Both the position numbers and the translations under genes were made by a program. From NCBI GenBank assembly GCA_963827515.1, contig CAWHBF010000010.1, positions 62,001 to 126,000 of the forward strand: DNA of 64,000 bases, given 5' to 3'. Source of the stretch: JABFSA01 sp963827515 (GTDB lineage Bacteria; Acidobacteriota; Vicinamibacteria; Vicinamibacterales; UBA2999). Below are positions 45,263 to 57,479 of this stretch, one piece after another; positions within the stretch are counted from its first letter, which is position 1; each line of letters opens with the position of its first letter. The notes beneath the pieces were generated by a model that did no database searches, was not told where the DNA came from, and was given only the letters and a program-made list of their open reading frames with translations.

Positions 45263-46253
45263 CCTGGGACTGCTCGCGCAGACGGCTGAGGCGATTCGGA
45301 GGCGGCAGCGCTTCGTGATTGCCTCCCACGTGAGACCTGACGGCGACGCGGTTGGATCGCAGATGGCCATGGCGTACGCCCTGAAACACCTTGGCAAGGA
45401 GGTGCGCGTCGTCAGCCGCGACGCCGCCCCACCGCCCTTGCTGGTCTTCCCTGGTGTGTCGGAGATCGAGATCGTCGACCGGGTCGACGACCCGGGCGAT
45501 GCCGTCATCGTCATGGAATCGGGCGACCTGCTCCGAACCGGCGTCTCGGGTCTGGAACGCGGGTTCGTGATCAACATCGACCATCACGTCGGCAACTCGA
45601 TGTTCGGCGCCATCAACTGGTTCGATGTCTCTGCAGCCGCTTGTGGAGAGATGGTGTTCGACCTCGTGCGGGAACTGGGCGTCCCCCTCTCGCATGACAT
45701 CGCCGTGCATCTCTACGTGGCCATCCTCACGGATACCGGCTCGTTCCGCCATTCGAACATCACGCCGAGAACGTTCGAGATCTGTAGACAGTGCGTCGAA
45801 GCCGGCGTGAACCCGTCAGCCGTCGCCCGGAGCGTCTTCGACAGCAACAACCTCGGACGTCTCAAGCTGATGGGCGCGATCCTGAGCAGAATGCACATCG
45901 ACAGCTCCGGCCGCCTCGCCACCGTGTCAGTCGACGAGGAGCTCGTGACGTCCTGCAACGGTACGTACGAAGACACCGAAGGCCTCATCAATCTCCCGTT
46001 GACCGTGCGCGAAATACAGGCCGTGGTGTTCTTCAAACAAGTTGGTCCCAACGACTGGCGGGTGAGCATGCGGTCCAAAGGGGATGTCAACATCAACGCC
46101 GTCGCCAAGGAATTCGGTGGCGGCGGTCACAAGAACGCCTCCGGCTGCAGCGCCTCGGGATCGCTGGAGCATTTGACACGCGTCTTCCAGCAGAAGATCA
46201 CCGAGCAGATGGACAAGGTAGCTTGCTGGCAGTCCGTAGCTGGTAGCCGGTAG
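45243..46253 (+). CDS. nrnA: DHH-family bifunctional oligoribonuclease/PAP phosphatase (NrnA)
   Basis: 336 aa. DHH motifs: ASHVRPDGDAVGSQMAM (DxD), VINIDHHVGN (DHH) and LTDTGSFRHSNITPRTFEI. The DHHA1 domain holds the final GGGGHKNASG. It degrades short RNA oligonucleotides and may dephosphorylate pAp. The start GTG 45243 or ATG 45246 overlaps rbfA. The last five codons fall in a heptanucleotide tract shared with the truB start, so the C-terminus may vary between strains. Confidence 0.9.
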   Translation: MMTTAADLGLLAQTAEAIRRRQRFVIASHVRPDGDAVGSQMAMAYALKHLGKEVRVVSRDAAPPPLLVFPGVSEIEIVDRVDDPGDAVIVMESGDLLRTGVSGLERGFVINIDHHVGNSMFGAINWFDVSAAACGEMVFDLVRELGVPLSHDIAVHLYVAILTDTGSFRHSNITPRTFEICRQCVEAGVNPSAVARSVFDSNNLGRLKLMGAILSRMHIDSSGRLATVSVDEELVTSCNGTYEDTEGLINLPLTVREIQAVVFFKQVGPNDWRVSMRSKGDVNINAVAKEFGGGGHKNASGCSASGSLEHLTRVFQQKITEQMDKVACWQSVAGSR

Positions 46254-46262
46254 CCGGTGGCC
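46236..46262. repeat. Heptanucleotide tract at the nrnA/truB junction
   Basis: GTAGCTG, GTAGCCG, GTAGCCG and a diverged GTGGCCA follow each other at 7-bp steps. The tract supplies the end of nrnA (including its TAG stop at 46251-46253) and reaches the truB start. Confidence 0.6.
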
Positions 46263-47141
46263 ATGAGCGGCGTTCTCGTCGTCGACAAGCCTCAGGGCCT
46301 GACATCCCACGACGTCGTCGCGGTCGCCCGCCGCGCGCTCGGGGAAAGCCGCATCGGCCACACCGGAACCCTCGACCCGCTGGCCACAGGGGTGCTTCCA
46401 CTCGCCGTGGACCGGGCCACTCGCCTGGTGAGGTTCTTGACCGCGTCAGACAAGGACTACGACGCGATCATCCGCTTCGGATTCACGACCGACTCCTTCG
46501 ACGTCACGGGCGCAGAGACGTCCAGAACCGACCTGATCCCATCGGCAGATGCGATGGTCACCGCCTTGGCGACGCTGACCGGCGATTATCTCCAGGCACC
46601 TCCTGCGTTTTCGGCCAAGAAGGTGGCTGGACAACGCGCGTACGACCTGGCGCGCCAATCCACGCCGGTGGTACTTCGACCCGTGCCCGTCCGCGTCACC
46701 CGGGCGATCGTGACCGATTTCGCCGACGGCCGAGCCCACGTCAGCCTGACCTGTTCGGCCGGGTTCTACGTACGCGCCTTCGCGCACTCACTTGGCCAGC
46801 TCACCGGCACGGGCGCGTGCCTGGAGGCGCTCAGACGCACCCGCAGCGGTGAATTCCGGCTCGACGCCGCTATCTCGATGTCTTCTCTCCAGGACCCGGC
46901 GAGCGTCGCCGGCGGTATCGTCCCGCTGGAGGCGCTTCTCCCGGGCTTTCCAGCCGTATCGCTGACCGAACGGGGACGCGCCTACGTCACGCACGGACGG
47001 GAACTCGGGAAAGACGACTACACGCCCGCGCTGCTCGATTTCGAGTGGGCGCGGCTGTTCGACGCCGCCGGTGCCCTCGTCGCGCTCGGAAGTCCCGGCG
47101 GAAATCCAGGCGCATTGCATCCGTCCGTCGTGCTGATATAG
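46263..47141 (+). CDS. truB: tRNA pseudouridine(55) synthase TruB
   Basis: 292 aa. GVLVVDKPQGLTSHDVVAVA, then GHTGTLDPLATGVLPLAVDR with the catalytic Asp in TLDP, YDAIIRFGFTTDSFD, and VSLTCSAGFYVRAFAHSLGQ. It makes pseudouridine 55 in the T loop of tRNAs. ATG 46263 is preferred to the GTG at 46257, since that GTG lies inside the repeat tract. Same operon as nrnA. Confidence 0.93.
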   Translation: MSGVLVVDKPQGLTSHDVVAVARRALGESRIGHTGTLDPLATGVLPLAVDRATRLVRFLTASDKDYDAIIRFGFTTDSFDVTGAETSRTDLIPSADAMVTALATLTGDYLQAPPAFSAKKVAGQRAYDLARQSTPVVLRPVPVRVTRAIVTDFADGRAHVSLTCSAGFYVRAFAHSLGQLTGTGACLEALRRTRSGEFRLDAAISMSSLQDPASVAGGIVPLEALLPGFPAVSLTERGRAYVTHGRELGKDDYTPALLDFEWARLFDAAGALVALGSPGGNPGALHPSVVLI

Positions 47142-47271
47142 AATCTAAGTCTTTTCGGGACCAATACTTAGCATTAGTTTACGGCGGCCCGGTGGGATAC
47201 GCGCGGCAGGAGGTTCAGTCCTCTTCGACCGCACGCATCAATGTTCTGGACCGCACGTGGAGGAAGCCAGC
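47142..47271 (+). promoter_or_regulatory. Leader region of rpsO
   Basis: This holds a TGA-TATAGA box overlapping the truB end (47134-47142), then a leader of over 100 bases with a short AGGA(GG)/TCCT hairpin near 47208-47222. S15 mRNA leaders are often autoregulated, but I cannot match a known S15-binding motif here. Confidence 0.3.
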
Positions 47272-47541
47272 GTGGCGTTTACCAAGGATCGTAAGACCGG
47301 CATCATCGGCACGTACAAGACTCACGACGGCGACACGGGATCTCCGGAAGTACAAGTCGCGCTCCTCACAGAGCGCATCAATTACCTCACCGAGCATTTC
47401 AAGGTCCACGCCAAGGACCACCATTCCCGACGCGGCCTGCTGAAGCTCGTTGGTCAGCGACGAAGACTGCTCGACTATCTCAAGAGCAAGCACTCGGAAC
47501 GTTACGCGGAACTCATCCGCCGTCTCGGCATCCGCAAATAG
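47272..47541 (+). CDS. rpsO: 30S ribosomal protein S15
   Basis: 89 aa from GTG: VAFTKDRKTGIIGTYKTHDG, then DTGSPEVQVALLTERINYLT, HFKVHAKDHHSRRGLLKLVG and YAELIRRLGIRK. Length and sequence are normal for S15, which binds 16S rRNA early in assembly. The GTG at 47272 is chosen over an in-frame GTG at 47257, because GGAGGAAG lies between them as Shine-Dalgarno and family similarity begins there. Confidence 0.94.
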   Translation: MAFTKDRKTGIIGTYKTHDGDTGSPEVQVALLTERINYLTEHFKVHAKDHHSRRGLLKLVGQRRRLLDYLKSKHSERYAELIRRLGIRK

Positions 47542-47562
47542 GGGCCTGCGCCACACAACATC

Positions 47563-49713
<2,151 letters not shown>

Positions 49714-49765
49714 CACGACTGGGAGTAGGATCGCCCTCACCGGCGGTCCGTTCCCGCCCGAGCCT

Positions 49766-50152
49766 ATGGCACTTCTCCGCCGACGCGTCGGGCTTCTGCT
49801 GCTGAGTGCGGGCGCGTGTGTTCTCGCGCGCCTGCCCTTTGTCGACCTCTCCGCGCAGGATCAGGCCCCGAACCGGCACGAACTGAGTCTGGTGGCCAGG
49901 GACTTCCGTTGGACCCCCAACCGCATCGAGCTGAGCCAGGACGACCTGGTCAGGCTGACCATCCGAAGCGAAGACATCGCCTACAGCTTCGCCATCGACG
50001 AATACCGCATCGTCCGGCGGGTCCCCGCCGGCGGCACCACGTCGTTCGAGTTCCGTGCGGACCGCCCGGGAACGTTTCGCTTCTACAGCAACCTCACCAG
50101 CGACCGCGCTCACTCGGAGATGCAGGGCCAGCTCATCGTCCAGCCGAAGTAG
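49766..50152 (+). CDS. Secreted cupredoxin-like protein lacking cysteine ligands
   Basis: 128 aa with signal segment RRVGLLLLSAGACVLARLPF. The domain HELSLVARDFRWTPNRIELS and VRLTIRSEDIAYSFAIDEYR, ending TFRFYSNLTSDRAHSEMQGQ, follows the CoxII/cupredoxin strand order. In copper proteins of this fold the loop contains Cys ligands before HxxM. Here Ser and Asp occur instead and only HSEM remains. A CuA site is therefore unlikely. It may bind copper weakly or have a structural role. Confidence 0.65.
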   Translation: MALLRRRVGLLLLSAGACVLARLPFVDLSAQDQAPNRHELSLVARDFRWTPNRIELSQDDLVRLTIRSEDIAYSFAIDEYRIVRRVPAGGTTSFEFRADRPGTFRFYSNLTSDRAHSEMQGQLIVQPK

Positions 50153-50170
50153 TCCGTCTGTCGCGCAGGC

Positions 50171-50290
50171 TGCACGCGCACGCTTTAGCGTCACGACGAC
50201 GTAGTTTCCGCCTTGACGGTCGTCGAGCGGTACGGCTGTAGCCGCCGCGACGTACGTAGCGCGCACGCTTTAGCGTGCGCGGTAAGTCGA
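50171..50290. repeat. Cluster of GCACGCTTyxGCGTG palindromes
   Basis: Three related palindromic cores occur in about 120 bp, the clearest GCGCACGCTTTAGCGTGCGC near 50262-50281, followed by a diverged GCACGCTTCAGCGCGC. The same core appears inside the element at 18392-18498. They lie between the convergent cupredoxin and protease genes and may also end transcription. Confidence 0.6.
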
Positions 50291-50300
50291 GCGGCACGCT

Positions 50301-51425
50301 TCAGCGCGCGCGGGGGCCGCGCGCCAGATCCCAGGCGTGCGCAGCGTGGAGCCTGTCCGCGATGGGCGGGTGCCTGTAGAAGAACATCTCAACCCAGCGC
50401 GAAGGTCGTTCCTCGGCAAGGTTCTGTGCAGACAGACGCTTCATCGCGCTGGTGAACGCGGCGGTGTTACCCGTCAGGTCCAATGCGTAGCGGTCCGCCC
50501 GGCGCTCGTGGATTCGTGACACCGCATTCACCAGCGGGAGGAACGCCAGCGACACGGCACCGCCCGTGAGCACCAGCAACGGAAGTGCGGCGACGTCGAA
50601 CTTGGCCGTGACACCGAAGTGACCGACCGCCACACCGAGCACTCGATCGGCAAGGTAGAAGCCCAACAGAGTCAGGCCCGATTCGAACGCCATCGCTCGC
50701 CAGATATCGTGATGCACGTGATGCGCAAGCTCGTGTGCCACGATGACTTCGACTTCGTCGTCCGAATGTTCGGCGAGCAACGTGTCCGACAGCAGGATCC
50801 GGCGGGTGCGCCCGATCCCGGCCAGCGCGGCGTTCGCCTTCCTGGTGCGGTCGCTGACTTGCCACTCGAACACACCGAGCACCGGTGTGCCGGCTCGTTC
50901 CGCCAGCGCCACGAGGCGTCGCGAGAGCGTCGGGCGTTGCAGCGGTTCGCACCTGGAGAACAGCGGGAGCAGCCACACTGGCGCCAGATGGGCCAGGAGC
51001 ACCAGTGTGGCCGCAAAACACGCAGCAGCGACAGACCACCAGTGGTCCGGACTCCATCGCACCAGCGCCCAGACAACGACAGCCACGAGGACCAGGAGCG
51101 GCAACCCCAGGAGCAGCGCCTTGAGACGGTCCATCCACCATCGACTGGTCGCCTGTGTCGACAGTTCGTATCGACGCTCGAGTACCACGCCCTGATAGAA
51201 GGCGAGCGGCAGTTGCAGGGCTTCAGCGAGAAGTGCGATGAACAGGACGTAGATGGCCACTGCGAGAACGGTGGACGGCCCAGCCGCCGCCGTTGCCCAG
51301 TCACGGAGCGCTGCCGACCACCCGGTCGCGAGCAGCAGGAGCAGCGCGATAGTGGCTAGCGCGTGCTCCAGCAGCGAGGTGCGGCGACGCAACCGGTGGT
51401 ATCGGGCGGCCTTGTCCTCATTCAC
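50301..51425 (-). CDS. Membrane-bound M48 metalloprotease (Ste24/HtpX-like)
   Basis: 374 aa with several membrane helices (ALATIALLLLLATGW, TVLAVAIYVLFIALLAEAL, LLLGLPLLVLVAVVVWALV). Zinc site HELAHHVHHD (HExxH), with the third ligand in RIHERRADRYALDLTG. This is the CAAX-prenyl-protease-like M48A layout with the active site facing the cytoplasm or bilayer. It probably handles membrane protein quality control. It starts two bases after the smc stop, so smc and this gene are co-transcribed. Confidence 0.88.
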   Translation of the reverse strand: MNEDKAARYHRLRRRTSLLEHALATIALLLLLATGWSAALRDWATAAAGPSTVLAVAIYVLFIALLAEALQLPLAFYQGVVLERRYELSTQATSRWWMDRLKALLLGLPLLVLVAVVVWALVRWSPDHWWSVAAACFAATLVLLAHLAPVWLLPLFSRCEPLQRPTLSRRLVALAERAGTPVLGVFEWQVSDRTRKANAALAGIGRTRRILLSDTLLAEHSDDEVEVIVAHELAHHVHHDIWRAMAFESGLTLLGFYLADRVLGVAVGHFGVTAKFDVAALPLLVLTGGAVSLAFLPLVNAVSRIHERRADRYALDLTGNTAAFTSAMKRLSAQNLAEERPSRWVEMFFYRHPPIADRLHAAHAWDLARGPRAR

Positions 51426-51427
51426 GT

Positions 51428-54400
51428 TCAGTTCAACTGTACGGAGATCAGCTTCGACACGCCCGGCTCTTCCATCGTGACCCCGTAGAGCCGGTTCGCG
51501 ATCTCCATTGTCCGTCTGTTGTGAGTGATGAGGATGAACTGCGTCCGGTCCAGCATCCCTCGCAGCATGTCGACGAACCGCCCCACGTTGGCGTCGTCGA
51601 GCGGGGCATCGATCTCGTCCAGGAGGCAGAAGGGGCTCGGCTTGTACCGGAAGATCGCGAACATGAGGGCGATGGCCGTCAGCGCCTTTTCGCCGCCCGA
51701 AAGGAGCTGGACGCTCTGCAGCCGCTTGCCGGGCGGCGAGGCCACGATGTCGATACCGCTCTCGAGTGGATCGTTCTCGTCGATGAGTGACAGGCCCGCG
51801 CGGCCACCGCCGAACAGCACGCTGAACGTCGTCTGGAAATTCTGCTGAATCGCGGTGAACGCCTCATTGAAGCGAACCTTCGAGGTTTCGTCGATGCGTG
51901 TGATGGCTTCAGTCGTCTGCGCGATGGAATCGACCAGATCCTTGCGCTGAGTCGTGAGGAACGCGTGCCGGCCCTCGAGCTCGTCGAACTGCTCGATCGC
52001 CATCATGTTGACCGGACCGAGGCGATCGATCTTGGCCTTCAGGGCACCGATGGCCTCCTCAGCGGTCATCTGGCCGGTGGTCTGGGCCGAGCCGGTCGCC
52101 ACCGGCTGCGCAGTGGCATCGCCACCCAGGGACACGTCTCCCTCGTCGACCTCCGAATCTTCGGCGGCTATGGCCGCAGCGTCTGGTGTGGCCTCCCCAG
52201 CCTGCTCCATGGCGTCAACGTCTGCGAGTACCTGATCCAACGACGCTTGGGTGGTTTCGATACACATCTGCGCCAGGTGGCCGAGATCGCTCTCCGCCGT
52301 TGCTCGTGCAACGCCCAACTCGCCGACGAGCACCCGAACATCATCGAGGGACCCACGTGCGTCTCGAATGACGGAATCCTGAACGTCGACGCGGCTACGT
52401 GCTGTCTGGGCGGCATCGTCCGCGCTTCGCACACGCTCGCGGAGCGTATCGAGCAACCGTGCATCGTCGTCCAGCGTGCGGGTTTCGTCCGCAATCAGCT
52501 GTTGCAGCGCGGTGCGGCGCGTCTGGACCTGATCGAGCTCGCCGGCACGGGCGGCGATCCGATGCTCCACGTCCTTCGCGGTCTCCTGGAGTCTGACGAC
52601 CTCGGCTTCGAGCGCGGTCGTGCGCTCAACGAGCGCCGCGTGGACAGCCCTGGCATCGCCGGCGCGGGAGCCCAGGTCACTCACCGTGTCGCGGGTGGTG
52701 GTCAGACGTCGCTGCATCTCGGAGAGCCGTTCATCCGCGACGCGCTGGTCCTCCAGAAGACGGCCGACGGACGTTTCCGCCTCCGCGTGTCGTGCACCGA
52801 GGGCGGTCTGCTCCTCTTCCGCCTGCCGTCGTTCGAGCGCAATGACCTCGGCTTTGCGTTCGAGGCGACCGGCCTCCTCAATTGCGCGAGCGACCTGGGC
52901 CTCGCACGAGACGATAGCCATTTCGTGCCGGTGTTGATCGCTGGTCAGTGCTGTCAGCGCGGTCGTGATCTGCGCGATCGCAACCTCGAGCCGCGTCGTG
53001 TCTTCCGTGAGCCGGCCGAACGTCTCGCGATCGGCGGTCAGCCGTTCCCGTAGTTCTTTGATTTCGCGCTTGGTCGCCAGAATTCCCCGCGACTCGGCCT
53101 TGGCCCCCCCCGAGACCAGGTGCGGTCCCCTGAAGAGGTCGCCATCGATGGTGGCCACCGGCGCCGCCGTCTGCCGCGACATCGTGACTGCCTGCTCGAA
53201 CGTCTCGGCGACGTAGGCTTCGGGCATGACCTTCTGGATAGTTGCGACATGCGGGCCCGCGACGCGCAACACGTCGGAGATGGGCACGATGCCTGGCATC
53301 CGCAGCGCCTCACGGGGGTGATACCCGTTCGAGCCGGGATCGATCACCACGAATCCGCATCGCCCTGCGTCGTGTTCACGGACGAGAGCCAGACCGGCCG
53401 CGGCCTGATCATGGCGCTCCACGACGACGTGCTGGAGGAGGTCGCCCAGGCAGGCTTCCACGGCACGTTCGTAACGCCGGTCGACATCGAGGTAGTCGGC
53501 CACGGCGCCCCGCTGTCCGACCTTGCCGTTGGCTTGCACGAGGACCATTCGGGCCGCGTCGCCGAATTCACCGCGGCTGGCCTCGATCTCCATGAGCGAC
53601 GAGAGTCTCGCCTCGACGCGGGCCAACTCCTGCTCGTGCGCCCGAACGCTCTGTAGACGTGATTCGTGCTCCGATCGGGCCACGGCCAGCTCCGACTCCC
53701 GCATCGCCGCATCGAGCGTCACCTGCTCGAGCGCCCCCTTCGCACGCGACAGCGACTCGAGCGCCGACGCGCGAAACGCGCTGACCGACTCGGTTTCGCG
53801 ACGATGGTCGTCCTGTTCGACGTCGAGCTTCCCGAGCGTCTCGCCGACGCGCTCGCGCTGCGAGACCGCATGATCGATGACATGGCGGAGCGCGGTCACC
53901 GCATTGGATGCCGCAAACACATCGCGGCGCGCGGCGTCCACGTCCGCTTCCACCATTTCGACGTGCCGCTGCGCCTGCGCGTATGCCTCGGCCGCTTCGG
54001 CCAGTGTCTGCACGGCCGTGTCTCGGGCGCGTCCAGCGTCCGCCGCCACGTCGGCGCGCGCCGACACCACGAGCCGCGCAGGTTCCTGACGCGCCCTCAG
54101 ATCCTCGAGCTCGGCGGCGATCTCCGCCGCCCGTTCTGCGAGGGTTTCGACCTGATGCCGGTTGAACTCCTGCTGCTGCTGTCTCCGGCTGATATCGAGT
54201 TCTCGCGCGTGCGCCTCTTCCCGAACACCGGCTGAGCGGCTGTCGGCCTCGGCCTGCTCGATGCGAAGACGCGCCAGATCCGCTTCACCCTCGGCGACTC
54301 GCGCCGTCGCGGCGGTCTCACGCTCCCGGGTCTCGGCCAGCCGCGCGCGAGCTGCTTCGATCATTCGGCCCAGCTCGCGGTAGCGGCGTGCGAGGAGAAC

Positions 54401-55184
54401 CTTCTCCCAGCGGCGGAGTTCCTCGCGCAGTCGCCTGTAGCGTCGAGCCTTGGCGGCCTGCCGCTTGAGTGCCCCTCGCTGCTTCTCGACCTCGAACACG
54501 ATATCGTCGACGCGGGTAAGGTTCTGCTGGGCCGCTTCGAGCTTCAGTTCGGCGGCGCGTCGACGTGACTTGTATTTCGTGATGCCGGCGGCCTCTTCGA
54601 TCAGCTGTCGCCGATCGGCGGGCCGGGAACTCAGGATCATGCCGATCTTGCCTTGCTCGATGATCGAGTAGGCCTTGGCCCCGAGCCCCGTGTCCATGAG
54701 CAGTTCGTGAACGTCGCGCAGCCGACAGACTTCCCCGTCGATCAGATATTCGCTTTCACCAGATCGGTAGAGCCTGCGCGTGACCTCGACGTCGCGACTA
54801 AAACCATTCGCCGCCGTACCCAACCCACCACCATGACCGTTCTCAGGGTGATGGCCGTTGCCCGTTGCCGTTGGTCGGGGGAAACTCCACCAGAGGGGAA
54901 TCACCTTCCTTGGGCGGGGCGTGCAAACCGGTCAGGCGCAGACGCACTTCCGCGGTGCCGCCCGGCTTCCGGGCGTCGCTCCCACCAAAGATGACGTCCT
55001 CCATCCTGTCGCCGCGCAGGCTCTTCGCGCTCTGCTCGCCGAGTACCCAGGTAATGGCGTCCGCCACGTTGCTCTTGCCGCACCCGTTCGGGCCGACAAT
55101 GGCTGTCACTCCCTGGTCGAAGGAGAGCTCCGCGCGGTCGGAAAATGACTTGAAACCGTTGATCTCGAGACGTTCTAGGCGCAT
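51428..55184 (-). CDS. smc: Chromosome segregation protein SMC, frameshifted near the N-terminus
   Basis: About 1251 aa. N-terminal ATPase half: MRLERLEINGFKSFSDRAEL and the P-loop IVGPNGCGKSNVADAI. The frame breaks at 54862-54864 (CCC on the plus strand, one base too many), and correction joins PPTNGNG to NGHHPENGH. Coiled coils flank the hinge (VGQRGAVADYLDVDRRYERA region). The C-terminal half has the signature LLSGGEKALTAIALMFAIFR and Walker B FCLLDEIDAPLDDANV. SMC compacts and separates chromosomes. The start is the ATG at 55184. Confidence 0.95.
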
Positions 55185-55376
55185 ATCGTTTTCAGGGGGA
55201 CTGGAAGGAGGGCCACAGTCTAAACAGCCCAAGCCCTAGTGGCAAGATCAAAGTACAACCACAACATTTGGGCCAGTGACCCGAAACTGGTGTAGCGGTC
55301 CGCCATGTCGTAGTCGCCCCCGCAGGGGCGTTCAGCACGTGGAACGAGGGGGGCTGACGGTAACCGACACGAGCCG
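55185..55376. other. Intergenic gap with GC hairpins between smc and ctpA
   Basis: It holds the smc start region, a GCCCCC/GGGGC hairpin near 55317-55330 and short GTAGCGGTCCGCC-type sequence similar to other palindromic repeats here. No gene seen. Confidence 0.35.
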
Positions 55377-57002
55377 CTAGCGTTGCGCCTGTCGGCCGGG
55401 CGCCGCCGAAAGCCGCATGAGGGCCGCGGCCTCCGGAAAGAGCGTCAGGGCGTGCTGGAGCTGCGGGTCCTGCATCGAGAGGTTCTTGCGGGCAATGGCC
55501 ACCCCGAAGAGGTCGACATCGATCTCGAACCGAATCATGGCCCGAATGAAGGGCTGATCCTGGATCCACGCGGCCTCGTCGATGCGGAGCCTGGACTTCT
55601 GCACGTGCTCCTTGAACTCGACGATCATCGCATCGGTAACCCTGAAGTCTTCGGTGAGTTCCCTCAGCGCACCCGTGGGGTCTGCGGTGATACGCCGGTC
55701 GCCGGCGCGTGTGAAGCGCTGAGCGAAGGTGTCGAAGAGATTCCGCGCAAAGAGCCCCCGACCGAACCGCGTCGGATTGAACCCTTCGACGGGGCCGTCG
55801 AACCGTCGGTCGGGTTCCACGCCGCCGCCGCTGTACACCCGGCGGCCCCCGTCGGTGAACTTCAAATCCTCCGCCTGATGCGATTTGCTCGGGTCCTGCT
55901 CACGCAGGGTGTAGGTCAGGTACTCGTCGAAGGTCCCGTCCCAGGGACGCTGAATCAGACGGCCGCTCGGCGTGTAGTAGCGTGCGGTCGTCACTGCCAC
56001 GCCTGCCCCCTCGGACACGCGATACACGCTCTGCACGAGCGCCTTACCGAACGTCGTTTCGCCGACAATGAGCGATCGGTCGTGGTCCTGGAGCGCGCCC
56101 GACACGATCTCCGACGCGCTCGCGCTGTTGCGATTGACCAGCGTGATCATCGGCATGTCGAGGTATTCGCTCTGTTCGGTCGCGCGATAGTCCTGATCCG
56201 AGTTGGCCACGCGTCCGCGCGTGTAAACGATCATGTCGCCCCTGGGCAGGAACCGGTTGCTGATCTTGATCGCCTGATCCAGTGCCCCGCCGGGATTGTT
56301 GCGCAGGTCGAGCACGAAGCGGCGCATGCCGCTCCGTCGCAGATCCTGCAACGCTCGCCCGATTTCGTCGTCGGAATTTTCACCAAAATCGGAAAGCAAG
56401 ACGTAGCCCGTCGTCTCGTCCAGCATGAACGCGGCGCGCACGGTCGGGATGTGAATCTCGTCACGAATGACGGCGAGGTCGATCAGCTTGTCGTAGCCGC
56501 TGCGCTTGATCGCAATCCGCACAGGCGTCCCGCGCGCACCGCGCAGCAACCGCACCGCCTGATCGCTGGTCCAGCCCTTCGTGTCCTGCCCTTCGATCTG
56601 CGCGATCACGTCTCCCCGACGCAGCCCACGCTGATAGGCGGGGGACCCTTCGAACAGTGAAAACACGGTGATCTCACCGTCCACGACCTGAATGGAAATG
56701 CCAAGGCCGTAGTAACGGCCTTCCTGCCGCTCCCGCATCTGCGCGTAGCTACGGGGATCCATGAAGCTCGAGTGCGGGTCCAGCGTCTGGAGCATGCCGG
56801 AAATGGCCGAATAGACCAGCCGGTCCGATTCGACGTTGCCCACGAACGTGGTCTCAACGGCACTCAATGCGGCCGTAAACACCTTGTATTGCTCGGGTAC
56901 CTGGTCTTGCGCCACGAGGGCGCTCCGGCCGTAGAACCCGCCCAGCAAGGCGCAGAACGCGATCGCGAAGACCGACGCCGAGAGAGACCGGTAACCCCTC
57001 AT
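55377..57002 (-). CDS. Carboxyl-terminal processing protease (S41, CtpA-like)
   Basis: 541 aa. N-terminal signal or anchor (SLSASVFAIAFCALLGGFYG), a lid domain, PDZ domain (YYGLGISIQVVDGEITVFSL), and the S41 core with FVLDLRNNPGGALDQAI, catalytic Ser in VNRNSASASEIVSGALQDHD and Lys in GETTFGKALVQ. A C-terminal extension of about 150 aa follows the core. It trims or degrades periplasmic proteins from the C-terminus. It is divergent from tatA-tatC with a shared promoter region. Confidence 0.92.
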   Translation of the reverse strand: MRGYRSLSASVFAIAFCALLGGFYGRSALVAQDQVPEQYKVFTAALSAVETTFVGNVESDRLVYSAISGMLQTLDPHSSFMDPRSYAQMRERQEGRYYGLGISIQVVDGEITVFSLFEGSPAYQRGLRRGDVIAQIEGQDTKGWTSDQAVRLLRGARGTPVRIAIKRSGYDKLIDLAVIRDEIHIPTVRAAFMLDETTGYVLLSDFGENSDDEIGRALQDLRRSGMRRFVLDLRNNPGGALDQAIKISNRFLPRGDMIVYTRGRVANSDQDYRATEQSEYLDMPMITLVNRNSASASEIVSGALQDHDRSLIVGETTFGKALVQSVYRVSEGAGVAVTTARYYTPSGRLIQRPWDGTFDEYLTYTLREQDPSKSHQAEDLKFTDGGRRVYSGGGVEPDRRFDGPVEGFNPTRFGRGLFARNLFDTFAQRFTRAGDRRITADPTGALRELTEDFRVTDAMIVEFKEHVQKSRLRIDEAAWIQDQPFIRAMIRFEIDVDLFGVAIARKNLSMQDPQLQHALTLFPEAAALMRLSAAPGRQAQR

Positions 57003-57026
57003 ACCTCAAACTATAAAACGGTTGCC

Positions 57027-57056
57027 TTGACCCCGTCCAGATCGGATTTCTATAAT
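57027..57056 (+). promoter_or_regulatory. Sigma-70-type promoter of tatA-tatC
   Basis: TTGACC (57027-57032) and a perfect TATAAT (57051-57056) are separated by 18 bp, the best housekeeping promoter in the window. It would give a leader of about 95 bases before the tatA ATG at 57159. Confidence 0.7.
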
Positions 57057-57158
57057 CCAATGAATCACTTGCGGGCGGTCTGGCCACGTCGCTGACACCC
57101 TGCTGGCCCGTGCGCCCCGCAACAGCAATACCGGCCCCCCGGCCGGCTGGAGCAATGT

Positions 57159-57479
57159 ATGTTTGGCTCAATCGGCATGCCGGAACTCGTCATCATTCTG
57201 GTCATTGCGCTGATCATCTTTGGCCCGCGGAAGCTGCCAGAGCTGGGCCGGTCGCTCGGGAAGAGCATCGGGGAGTTCAAGAAGGCCTCCAACGAGTTGC
57301 GGAGCACCCTCGAAGAGGAGATCCGCATTGAGGACCAGCGCGACCAGCGTGCCGCGCTTCGCGCTGAGCAGGACACGGCGATCTCCGCCGCCATCCCACC
57401 GGGCTCTGCACCGGCTGTCCCAACTCCCCCGGCCAACGAGACGGTCACCCGTACGACCGGCACCGACCCCGTGGCCTAG
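57159..57479 (+). CDS. tatA: Sec-independent translocase subunit TatA/B
   Basis: 106 aa. Single N-terminal membrane helix (ELVIILVIALIIFGPRKLPE) with the typical FGPRKLPELG hinge, an amphipathic helix (GRSLGKSIGEFKKASNELRS) and an acidic/Pro-rich tail. It forms the Tat pore for folded proteins. No separate TatB gene is seen, so one protein may serve both roles. Its stop overlaps the tatC start by one base. Confidence 0.9.
   Translation: MFGSIGMPELVIILVIALIIFGPRKLPELGRSLGKSIGEFKKASNELRSTLEEEIRIEDQRDQRAALRAEQDTAISAAIPPGSAPAVPTPPANETVTRTTGTDPVA

Noticed and set aside
54843..55232. Separate short ABC-ATPase protein at the SMC N-terminus
   Set aside because: It is the SMC P-loop half, split off by one extra base; removing it restores a single SMC protein.
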